Source: DAOSWM01 sp035380045
GTDB taxonomy: Bacteria; Bacteroidota; Bacteroidia; Bacteroidales; Tenuifilaceae
DNA: 64,000 bases
Direction of reading: 5' to 3'
NCBI GenBank assembly: GCA_035380045.1
Contig: DAOSWM010000001.1
Coordinates: 1 to 64,000, forward strand
The notes under the pieces are model-generated. The model was not told where the DNA came from, did not search any database, and saw nothing but the letters and a program-made list of their open reading frames with translations. Shown here piece after piece: positions 52,108-60,110 of this stretch (within the stretch, counting starts at the first letter, position 1; each line of letters begins with the position of its first letter). Position numbers and translations under genes: made by a program.

Positions 52108-53064
52108 CTAATTGTCTATACAAAAGTTAATTGGGAATGTCATGTGAAACCTAACCGGAATGCCATTTATTTTGCCAGGGCTTCTCCATCGGGGGGACGA
52201 TTCTACTACTTTTAAGGCATACTTGTTGAAAATTTCATTATTACTCTTTTCAATGTAAGCATCAACTAAATTGCCTTTTTCATCAATATAAAACCCTACG
52301 GAAACAGTTCCTTCCTGCCAATCTTCGAATGCTTTCTCAGGGAAAACTAATTTTTTGGAAATATATGTTCTAAAACTTTTCTTTTTTTTAAATATTGGCA
52401 TCTCAAAAAAAGGGAAGTATGTTGTGTCTGAACCATCAATTGAATAACATGCTCCATTAACTAATTTGTCATTTTTATAGAAATCTTCTCTTAACTTATT
52501 TCCATTACTATAATATGATAATGCTTTTCCATCTAATTCCTTGTTAATTCTTGTATACAAATTCTTTAATTGTCCATTTTCATACCATTCTTGAATGATA
52601 ACACAATTTTTTAAAGAATCATTGTTAATAAATTCATAAGTGCTTTTTAAGTTGCCATTGGGATAATAATACTTGCTTACTCCTAAATAGCTATTTAGAT
52701 GATATGATTTTTCAGCCGTCTTGATTCCTAGTGAGTCCCAATACTCAAACAATCCTTCCTTCTTATTATTTTTGTATGTTCCTCTAAGCATAATATTACC
52801 ATTTTCATAAAAATATACAATTGGTCCTTCTTTCACATCAGGATTTGTTGATTTAAAAGAGCCATGGGATTGTAATTGTCCATTCATATAGTAATCAGTA
52901 AATAAAAACAAACCTACTGAATCACTAAAATGCATTAAGCGATAATATTTTGCCTCGTTTATGTTATTAACTACCTTCCATTTATTGTTGTAAAAGATTG
53001 TATCCTGTGATTTTGCGGTGGTAAGGGTAATCAAAAAGAGGAGAAATAGAATGATTTTTTTCAT
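52108..53064 (-). CDS. YwqK/MORN-repeat protein with TonB C-terminal domain
   Basis: A 318-residue secreted protein with a signal peptide (TTAKS). Residues about 45-215 hold six to seven copies of the YwqK/MORN-like repeat (YYxNGxLxxxGxY...; for example YFYENGNIMLRGTYKNNKKEG, YYPNGNLKSTYEF, WYENGQLKNLYTR). Residues about 230-318 are a TonB_C domain (LVFPEKAFEDWQEGTVSVGFYIDEKGN). It lacks a TonB membrane anchor. Such YwqK-TonB proteins are common in Bacteroidota; their function is not established. It is 11 bases downstream of the GT2 fusion gene. Confidence 0.8.
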   Translation of the reverse strand: MKKIILFLLFLITLTTAKSQDTIFYNNKWKVVNNINEAKYYRLMHFSDSVGLFLFTDYYMNGQLQSHGSFKSTNPDVKEGPIVYFYENGNIMLRGTYKNNKKEGLFEYWDSLGIKTAEKSYHLNSYLGVSKYYYPNGNLKSTYEFINNDSLKNCVIIQEWYENGQLKNLYTRINKELDGKALSYYSNGNKLREDFYKNDKLVNGACYSIDGSDTTYFPFFEMPIFKKKKSFRTYISKKLVFPEKAFEDWQEGTVSVGFYIDEKGNLVDAYIEKSNNEIFNKYALKVVESSPRWRSPGKINGIPVRFHMTFPINFCIDN

Positions 53065-53075
53065 GTTATTGTTCC

Positions 53076-55028
53076 TTATAATCTAATTTCAAGATTGTTC
53101 CATAATAATTTTAAATCATTTATGAAACTATAATTTTTAGCATATAGAATATTCATTTTTTCTTTCGCTTTTTCGTCAAACTTAGCAATTTCAGAACTAC
53201 CCAGCGGTGCAAAAACAGCTTTCTTCAATTTTGGCAAATCAGTAGTCTCCTGATTTGTATTTTCAATGTAGCCAATCCAGGTTTTCCGATTAAACATTAC
53301 GCTTAGCAATGGACGGAAAAAACGTTTAGGGTTCTTAATAAAAATTAGCACAACAGGGAATAGTAAGATAAGAATAAGGGAGAAAGCAACATCGAAAATT
53401 CGTTTGCTGCGTCGGTTTTCAGGTTTCGAAATGGCGCTAATGTCAACGGAATACAAATCGCCGGCGGTATCAATGGAGTTGCTTCCAATTACCGAAAGGC
53501 TGTCGGGAGGCGCTATTTTATAGTCGGTTCCGGCGCCAACCAGCAGGAGCATGTTACGGATGATTTGCTGCGATGAGATATCGCTGCTGCAGAAAATTAC
53601 CTCGTCAATTCCATTCACCCGTGAAAACTCCGGGAGCTGGTCGATGGTTGCTAGCTGATTGGAATCGGTAATCTCTGCGGTAGGCGATATTTCCCCAACA
53701 ATTATGCTGTCAACCCCCGCTTCGCTGATAATTTCCTGTACTCTTCTCGATTCAACCGGGTTGCCAACAATTGCGATGCGCTTCTTCTTTCGTAGCGAGG
53801 GGAAAAGATCTTTCTGGAAAGTTGCCAGAATAAAGCGTAGCGTTTGAACGGTAACCAGCGACCAGGCAGCGCTTAAAAGAATGATTGCTCGTGAAAAACG
53901 CATCGTATCGGGCAGAAGTGCATACCCTGCCAGTATAACAAGAGTTCCAACGCCAACACCTTTCGCCGCAGCGAAAAGCTTCTGGGGTTTATCGTAAGCG
54001 CCAAGCATCCAGCACGAAAGAATCCAGGTTGCAACGTACGAAACGGTAAGAATGGCAACTAAATCGTCGGGGTAAGCGTTGGTTGTGTGAAATTTCGCCT
54101 GCTCCCAGAGAGGAAGAATAATCCAGAAGCCAAGAAACATTAGTATCGCATCGAGAACGGGAATTGAAATCCGTTTAAAAAACCTTTTTGAGATGCTCAG
54201 AAATGCCCGGAAGTAGATTGCAATGTAGATTAAGAAAATGTACATCGAGGCATTCTTCCTGGTAAAATGCTTGCGGGCAAAAATCATCATGGCTTTGTAG
54301 AAAACCAGCACGTAGTTAATGCTTCCCTTCTTTGTGCTTTCCCCCTTGTAGTGAATAATGGTGGTTTCGGGAAAGTAATAATTTTTGTAACCACCCTTCA
54401 GAATTCGGAACGAAAGGTCGATATCCTCGCCGTACATAAAGAAGGTTTCGTCGAGTAGTCCAACCTTATCGAGCGCCGATTTTCGCATGAACATGAAGGC
54501 TCCAGGCAGAATCTCAATCTCGTGGGTTTGGTTCTCATCGAGGTACCCGAGATGGTACTTTGAGAAGATTCTCGATTTTGGGAAAAGCCTTGCCAAGCCA
54601 AATATTTTGTAGAACGAAACCATGGGCGAGGGGAGAGCACGCTTCGATTCGGGTAGGAATCGTCCCTTACCGTCAATCATTTTTACGGAAAGGCTACCTG
54701 CCTCAGGATGAGAATCCATGAAGCTAATGCATTTGGAAAACGTATCCTCCTCAACAACCGTATCGGGATTCAGAAGAAGAATGAATTCTCCTGTTGCCCT
54801 GCGAATTGCCTGATTGTTTGCATAGGAAAACCCGTAGTTCGTTTTGTTCTCAATAAGCTGAACGCTTGGGAACCGTTGCTTTACCATTTGGCACGAACCA
54901 TCGGCCGAAGCGTTATCAACTACAAACACCTCGCTGTCAATTCCTTTTAATGCCCGGTAAACTGAAATGAGGCACTGCTCAAGGAAAAACTTCACGTTAT
55001 AGTTTACTATTACTACCGATAGTTTCAT
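53076..55028 (-). CDS. Family 2 glycosyltransferase fused to a degenerate sugar-transferase-like membrane module
   Basis: A 650-residue protein from the ATG at 55028 (MKLSVVIVNYN). Residues about 1-235 are a GT2 domain (VNYNVKFFLEQCL, VFVVDNASADGS, LLLNPDTVV, FFMYGEDIDLSFRI). About five to seven membrane helices follow, then a Rossmann fold (KKKRIAIVGNPVESRRVQEII) as in WcaJ/polyprenyl phosphotransferases. The end keeps the RRSKRIFDVAFSLILILLFP membrane helix of the sugar-transferase domain but lacks its catalytic DE and VGPRPE motifs. So the glycosyltransferase should be active while the phosphosugar transfer part looks dead. It may anchor or regulate a glycan assembly step. Confidence 0.8.
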   Translation of the reverse strand: MKLSVVIVNYNVKFFLEQCLISVYRALKGIDSEVFVVDNASADGSCQMVKQRFPSVQLIENKTNYGFSYANNQAIRRATGEFILLLNPDTVVEEDTFSKCISFMDSHPEAGSLSVKMIDGKGRFLPESKRALPSPMVSFYKIFGLARLFPKSRIFSKYHLGYLDENQTHEIEILPGAFMFMRKSALDKVGLLDETFFMYGEDIDLSFRILKGGYKNYYFPETTIIHYKGESTKKGSINYVLVFYKAMMIFARKHFTRKNASMYIFLIYIAIYFRAFLSISKRFFKRISIPVLDAILMFLGFWIILPLWEQAKFHTTNAYPDDLVAILTVSYVATWILSCWMLGAYDKPQKLFAAAKGVGVGTLVILAGYALLPDTMRFSRAIILLSAAWSLVTVQTLRFILATFQKDLFPSLRKKKRIAIVGNPVESRRVQEIISEAGVDSIIVGEISPTAEITDSNQLATIDQLPEFSRVNGIDEVIFCSSDISSQQIIRNMLLLVGAGTDYKIAPPDSLSVIGSNSIDTAGDLYSVDISAISKPENRRSKRIFDVAFSLILILLFPVVLIFIKNPKRFFRPLLSVMFNRKTWIGYIENTNQETTDLPKLKKAVFAPLGSSEIAKFDEKAKEKMNILYAKNYSFINDLKLLWNNLEIRL

Positions 55029-55276
55029 GGCCCGTAAAATTACTAAAAAACAGCACCTGATGTTCAACTTAACTGTAGGAAAAGATTTTTATTGTTTCGG
55101 TTGGGGGGCAGTAAATTTCATATTTTTGAAACGATACATTGTCGTACGCAACAAAAATGCTATAAATAAAAAAAACTATTTTACTTTCATTCTGTTTGTT
55201 ACGTGCTTAAGCTGGCAGCTGACGGCTATTTTTTTCCAATTATTTTTTGCTACAATTTGACTTCTTAGTTATTGAA

Positions 55277-56277
55277 CTATTCGCCTTTTAGTCTTTTAAT
55301 CTCTCTATCAAAATCAGATTCATAATTTTGGTCTTGAATTACTCTAAATTTTTCATACTCATCTACTGCTAATTTCTTAGCAATTTCAGCAGAGATTGAA
55401 CCTGCATTATTAAGAACGGAGTAGTCGTTGAATTGAAGAAAAGCATCTAGCTTTTCCACCTATCTTTCATTTTCATCGGGATTTGCTTCTCGGCTTGATT
55501 CTCTGCATAATCAAGATACATTGTTACAATACGATTTAGATCTCGTACTTCTTTTTCGTTAAGATAGTTCTTTGCTATTGTAACATCTGACTTTAAAATC
55601 TTACCTTTTGAAGACTTTTTCCAAGTTGTTAATCCCATGTTGGGTAACTCTGAATTTGCTCTCGATGAAATTATTTCTGCTGCTGTAAGTCCTGTAATTG
55701 CCCAATGTAATTTATTCTGAACCGTTTTGTAAAAAGTATGTGTGATTTCTGCTTGTGGGTCATAATCAATGCTACATTCCGAATAGATATCAGTAATTTT
55801 TTGATAGAACCTTCTTTCACTTGCACGTATTTCCCTAATTCGTTCAAGTAACTCATAAAAATAATCCTTTCCGAAAAGTTTTTCCCCTTGTTTTAATCGC
55901 TCATCATCTAGTATAAATCCTTTGATAATAAATTCTTTTAATGTTTTTGTTGCCCAAATCCTAAATTGTGTTGCTTGCTGTGAATTAACCCTGTAACCTA
56001 CTGATATTATTGCATCAAGGTTGTAAAAATCAATGTTTCTTTGAACGTCTCTGCCTGATTCATTTTGAACTGTTCGGAATTTCCGAACAGTTGCCCTTTT
56101 TTCTAATTCACCGCTTTCGTAAATATTTGATAAATGTTCACTGATTGTGGACTTCACAACACCAAAAAGCTCACCCATTGCTTTCTGTGTCAACCAAACT
56201 GATTCATCCTTCAAAATTACTTCGACCTTAACATCTCCGGCATGGGTTGTGTAAAGTATAATTTCTGATTTGTTCAT
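55277..56277 (-). pseudogene. rhuM-family gene, frameshifted near its 3' end
   Basis: The frame from 56277 encodes 276 residues of a virulence-RhuM-like protein (VWLTQKAMGELFGVVKSTISEHLSNIYESGEL, RNIDFYNLDAIISVGYRVNS), stopping at 55447. The C-terminal part of the family (EKLDAFLQFNDYSVLNNAGSISAEIAKKLA) continues in another frame at 55459-55277. A one-base deletion around 55457 explains the break. RhuM homologues are often carried by mobile islands and resemble a DNA-binding/toxin-like module. It may be a decayed transferred gene, or a sequencing error. Confidence 0.8.
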
Positions 56278-56504
56278 ATTGATTTAGTTGCTTTTCAGTT
56301 GTTTCTTTAGTTGCTAATGTACTACTAAAAAATGCGAGTTTCAAATATAAAAAATGTAAACTTTATTTTTGAAAACCTAACAATTGAATCAGAATCAATT
56401 ATTTTCGAATTCTTCTTCTGATTGTTATAAACTTTCATTTCTGGTTAATCCTTGATAATTCGCTTTAGTCTAACTAATTTTGAGAAAATTAAATCCTTAC
56501 ATCT

Positions 56505-58556
56505 ATGAAGAAGATTTTCGTATTATTCACGTTACCAATACTTTTCGTTATGGTACAATGCACAAATACGGCAGAGCCCGATGGTAATGCCCAGAATATT
56601 TCACAAGTTACAATCGATAAGGCAGTGAGCGGTTTGGTGTCGAAGTACGGCGAGGGGGCACGTTTCCGGGCCGAAAGGGGAGTTATACAAACGGCAAACC
56701 TTTGGCGAGCTAGCGATGGAACCGAAAACGAGTTTGAAACTTTTGTTGACGAGAATTTCATCTACGATGAGAATGAGTTAAACGTTCTTTTCAACAAGCT
56801 TTCCTACGGGTTCGAAGTTCTGAACGGCTACTTCATGCGAATAACTAAGGACTTGAATCGCCCAATCCACCTCGATATGGGCGAAATAACTCCAATCGAC
56901 ATGATGTTTGGCGGTTTCAGTGCCGGAGCGCACCTCGATGAGGATTTGTACTCAAATCGCATAGCGTTCGTAACTACGCTTAATTTCCCATTCTACAGTC
57001 TGGAAGAGAAGAATAGTATGGGAGCCGATTGGAGCCGCAAGCAGTGGGCGTACGCCCGTATGGGAGAGGAGTTTATTTCGCGCGTTCCGGCTGAGCTGAG
57101 CCAAAAGTACTCTGTGCTTTCAACCAACGCCGATACCTACATCAGCGAGTACAACATTTGCATGGATAAGCTCCGCAACGATAAGAACGAGCAGCTTTTC
57201 CCCGATGGAATGAAGCTAATAACCCACTGGGGCTTGCGCGATGAACTGAAGGCTCAGTATGCGAACCAGGAAGGCGGCCTTGAAAGGCAGCGGATGGTTT
57301 ACCAGGTTATGAAACGAATTATTGACCAGTCAATTCCGCAGGAGGTAATTAATAGTAACAAGTACCTTTGGAATCCAGTTTCAAACGAAGTTCAAAGCAA
57401 CGGAAGTAACGTTGAACTTTCGCCCGAGCCAAACACTCGCTACCAGCAAATTGTTAACTTTTTCAATGTGCTTCGGGAAATTGATGCGTATAACCCCAGC
57501 ATGCCCAACTTCATTCAGCGAACCTTTGAGGGAACGTACGAGATTCCCGTTGAGGAGGTTGAGAAGCTATTCACCGATTTTGTTTCCTCGAAACAAGTGC
57601 GCGAAGCGGGCAAACTAATTAGCCAAAGGCTTGGCCGTCCGCTGGAACCGTTCGATATTTGGTACGATGGGTTCAAGTCAAGAAGCAGTATCCCTGCTGA
57701 AACCCTCGATAACGCAGTAGGTAAAAGGTTCACTTCTTCTGAAGCGTTTGAGAATGAAATTCCCCGAATTCTAACTTCGCTGGGCTGGGGAAAGGAGAAA
57801 GCAAACTTTTTTGCTAACAGAATTAAGGTTGAGGGAAGCCGAGGAGCAGGCCACGCATGGGGAGGTGAAATGAAGGAGGATTTCGCCCTACTTCGCACCC
57901 GAATTGGTGAAAGCGGAATGGACTACAAGGGTTTCAACATTGCCATGCACGAGTTTGGCCATACCGTTGAGCAAACCATTACCATTCACGATGTTGATTA
58001 CTACATGCTGCGAGGCGTTCCAAACACTGCATTTACCGAAGCAACAGCGTTTCTATTCCAGAAGCGCGATATGGAAGTTTTAGGAATTCACGAAAATAAC
58101 GAAGATAAAATGCACCTGCAGGCGCTCGATAATCTTTGGTCGTGCTACGAGATTATGGGCGTTTCCTTGGTTGATATTAGCCTGTGGAAGTGGCTTTACG
58201 AGAATCCCAATGCCGATGCTCAGCAGGTTAAGGAGAACGTAATTCGCATTGCGAAGGAGGTTTGGAATAAATACTACGCCGATGTGTTTGGTAGCAACGA
58301 TGAGCCAATTCTGGCTGTTTACAGCCACATGATTGACAACCCGCTTTACCTGTCGGCGTACCCAATTGGTCACCTAATCGATTTTCAGCTGGAGCAGCAC
58401 GTTGAAGGGAAAAATTTTGCGGATGAAATTCAGCGCATTTACGAGCAGGGAAGGTTAACCCCACAAATTTGGATGCAGGGAGCCGTTGGTCAGCCCCTTT
58501 CCATTGAGCCAACGCTTACTGCTGCGCAAAAAGCGATTGAGAAATTAGGGAAATAA
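56505..58556 (+). CDS. HEFGH zinc metallopeptidase lipoprotein (M3/DPP III-like gluzincin)
   Basis: A 683-residue lipoprotein with lipobox VMVQC (Cys19). The zinc site is AMHEFGHTVEQ (His482, Glu483, His486), with the third ligand probably Glu512 in AFTEATAFLFQ, the gluzincin pattern. The long helical N-terminal half (residues about 30-470) is typical of peptidases that clamp peptides, and the region after it contains YPIGHLIDFQLEQH. I recognise it as a widespread Bacteroidota family without clear substrate, related in motif to M3 oligopeptidases. It is monocistronic, with a bidirectional terminator behind it. Confidence 0.72.
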   Translation: MKKIFVLFTLPILFVMVQCTNTAEPDGNAQNISQVTIDKAVSGLVSKYGEGARFRAERGVIQTANLWRASDGTENEFETFVDENFIYDENELNVLFNKLSYGFEVLNGYFMRITKDLNRPIHLDMGEITPIDMMFGGFSAGAHLDEDLYSNRIAFVTTLNFPFYSLEEKNSMGADWSRKQWAYARMGEEFISRVPAELSQKYSVLSTNADTYISEYNICMDKLRNDKNEQLFPDGMKLITHWGLRDELKAQYANQEGGLERQRMVYQVMKRIIDQSIPQEVINSNKYLWNPVSNEVQSNGSNVELSPEPNTRYQQIVNFFNVLREIDAYNPSMPNFIQRTFEGTYEIPVEEVEKLFTDFVSSKQVREAGKLISQRLGRPLEPFDIWYDGFKSRSSIPAETLDNAVGKRFTSSEAFENEIPRILTSLGWGKEKANFFANRIKVEGSRGAGHAWGGEMKEDFALLRTRIGESGMDYKGFNIAMHEFGHTVEQTITIHDVDYYMLRGVPNTAFTEATAFLFQKRDMEVLGIHENNEDKMHLQALDNLWSCYEIMGVSLVDISLWKWLYENPNADAQQVKENVIRIAKEVWNKYYADVFGSNDEPILAVYSHMIDNPLYLSAYPIGHLIDFQLEQHVEGKNFADEIQRIYEQGRLTPQIWMQGAVGQPLSIEPTLTAAQKAIEKLGK

Positions 58557-58571
58557 CAAAGGAGATGTAAA

Positions 58572-58610
58572 CAAAAAAAAGGAGGGTAAATTCAATTCGC
58601 CCTCCTTTTT
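58572..58610. terminator. Bidirectional terminator between metallopeptidase and osmC genes
   Basis: AAAAAGGAGGG / CCCTCCTTTTT (58576-58586 with 58600-58610), 13-base loop, A-run before and T-run after. Confidence 0.9.
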
Positions 58611-58620
58611 TTGTGAATTC

Positions 58621-59040
58621 TTATTCTACAACTCTAATTTCGTTGGTAACAGGTATGGCCTTTTTGTAAACGGCGCTTACTCCACAGTAACGCTCTTCGG
58701 AGAGGCTTACCGCTTTTTCCAACTTATCCATGGGAAGGTTCTTCCCTTTAAACTCGTAAATAACTTTCATTGATGAGTAGTGCTTTGGATGTTCGTCTGT
58801 TTGTTCTGCTTCAACCCAAACCTTCAGACCCTCGAGCTCAACGCGCATTTTTTTGAGAATCGAAACTACATCCATGCCTGTACAGCCAGCCAAAGCAACC
58901 AGCATGAGTGGTTTTGGGCGTGGTCCTTTATCGGTTCCGCCAACCTCCGGTGCAGCGTCAATAATTAGCTTGTGGCCGTCGAGTTCAGTCTCGAACTTCA
59001 TATCTCCCTGCCATTCAATGTGAATTGTTTTTTTATTCAT
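58621..59040 (-). CDS. OsmC/Ohr family thiol peroxidase
   Basis: A 139-residue protein of OsmC family length. PKPLMLVALAGCTGMDVVSIL contains Cys53, and SLSEERYCGVSAV contains Cys119; these two catalytic Cys reduce organic hydroperoxides. The YhfA-like start (IHIEWQGDMKFETELDGHKLIIDAAPEVGG) fits the OsmC subgroup rather than Ohr. It is cytoplasmic and probably dithiol-reduced; regulation is not visible. Confidence 0.9.
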   Translation of the reverse strand: MNKKTIHIEWQGDMKFETELDGHKLIIDAAPEVGGTDKGPRPKPLMLVALAGCTGMDVVSILKKMRVELEGLKVWVEAEQTDEHPKHYSSMKVIYEFKGKNLPMDKLEKAVSLSEERYCGVSAVYKKAIPVTNEIRVVE

Positions 59041-59103
59041 ATTGTTCTAGTTTTTATTGTTAACACCATTTTGTTGCAAAGGTTTACCCAACTGAATATT
59101 AAG

Positions 59104-59934
59104 TTAGAATTTTAGCTTAATTTCATTTTTTATTGCGTAAAAATTCATTGTATTATCCCCGGTTTCTGATACGAATAACCCCGGTGGTCGCGAATCGTGG
59201 CTATATGTAAAAACGGTTGAAAACTCCAGCATCTTTTTGAAAAGTTTGAAAGTTAGCGCCGTTTCGCTGGCAATCCTAAAATCATTAATTGGCTCAAAAT
59301 TGCTGCTCTTACTTAAATCGATAAATGCTGGTTGGTAGTAAGTTACGTGTTTAATGCTAAGCCCGTCTGAAAGTTTTAATGTGAGCACTCCATAAAAATC
59401 GCCTTTCAAAACGCTGGTACTTGCCTTGCTTGACTGAGTTTCAAATTCCTTCTCGTGCTCATACATGAAAAGCGGGCAAATAAAAAACGAAAACACATCC
59501 TTTTCAACAATTCTGAATCGAGGACCTGCTCCCGAAACGATTCTTAAATCCTGGTATTTTAGCTTATTCTGCTGATGCTGCGCAAAGTACTCCCAAATTA
59601 TGAGCGACGAATCGTTGCGGCTGTAGTTATACCGAAAATGCTGAAAGTGCTGGTTAATTAAATCCTGATTTCCGGTTGAGGAGCTAACTTTCATCAGTTC
59701 AAGATTATTTAGAAGTAGGAATGTGTGCTGCTTTTTACTGTACTGAATTCCAATATCGTTCTGTATGTGAATAATTTCATTGGTGGTTTTGTTGAACATA
59801 AATCCTACAGAGGCCATTCCCTGAATCCCTTCCTTCTTCTCCTTCCGACTGTTTTCGGTATTTACCAATTGTGCCAATGAATAATTCGAAATGCAAAGCA
59901 AAACGCTAAATAGAAGCAGCGAAAATTTCTTCAT
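59104..59934 (-). CDS. DUF481 family outer-membrane protein
   Basis: A 276-residue protein with signal peptide (NYSLAQ, residues about 1-22) and beta-rich repeats typical of DUF481 barrels (GMASVGFMFNKTTNEIIHIQNDIGIQYSKKQHTFLLLNNLELM, HFRYNYSRNDSSLIIWEYFAQHQQNK), ending IKLKF. Function is unknown. Its start is 59 bases from the palindrome of the second FtsX permease gene, so both lie on either side of the same 176-base region and may share regulation. Confidence 0.78.
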   Translation of the reverse strand: MKKFSLLLFSVLLCISNYSLAQLVNTENSRKEKKEGIQGMASVGFMFNKTTNEIIHIQNDIGIQYSKKQHTFLLLNNLELMKVSSSTGNQDLINQHFQHFRYNYSRNDSSLIIWEYFAQHQQNKLKYQDLRIVSGAGPRFRIVEKDVFSFFICPLFMYEHEKEFETQSSKASTSVLKGDFYGVLTLKLSDGLSIKHVTYYQPAFIDLSKSSNFEPINDFRIASETALTFKLFKKMLEFSTVFTYSHDSRPPGLFVSETGDNTMNFYAIKNEIKLKF

Positions 59935-59993
59935 AAGTATACTTTTTTGAAAATCGAATAAAGATACTAAAATGTATCAAAATGTTATAGTTC

Positions 59994-60009
59994 TGTTCGG
60001 AAACGTACA
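59994..60009. promoter_or_regulatory. Palindromic enhancer-like site for the second FtsX permease
   Basis: TGTTCGGAAACGTACA is close to a perfect dyad of the window-wide motif, centred 66 bp before the -24 GG. A weak copy (TGTATCAAAATGTTAT, 59973-59988) lies 21 bp upstream. Confidence 0.6.
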
Positions 60010-60064
60010 AGCTTGATAATTATTGATATAAATTAAAGATTTGAAAATCAGAAATATGTGATAT

Positions 60065-60081
60065 GTGGCATACTGGTTGCT
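60065..60081 (+). promoter_or_regulatory. Sigma-54 promoter of the second FtsX permease gene
   Basis: TGGCAT-N5-TTGCT matches the -24/-12 consensus with full GG...GC spacing (GG at 60067-60068, GC at 60079-60080), the best match in the window. The predicted start near 60092 is 19 bases before the ATG at 60111 and rules out the in-frame upstream start at 60063. Confidence 0.78.
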
Positions 60082-60110
60082 TAAAAAAAGCAAAAACAAA
60101 AATAAAAAAT

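Noticed and set aside
55027..55260. 77-residue plus-strand frame upstream of the GT2 gene
   Set aside because: AT-rich, starts inside the opposite gene's start region and lacks protein-like patterns.
56066..56098. A 25-base perfect palindrome around TTCGGAATTTCCGAA
   Set aside because: It is inside the rhuM coding region and follows from the repeated protein words TVRKF and RTVQ, so it needs no regulatory explanation.
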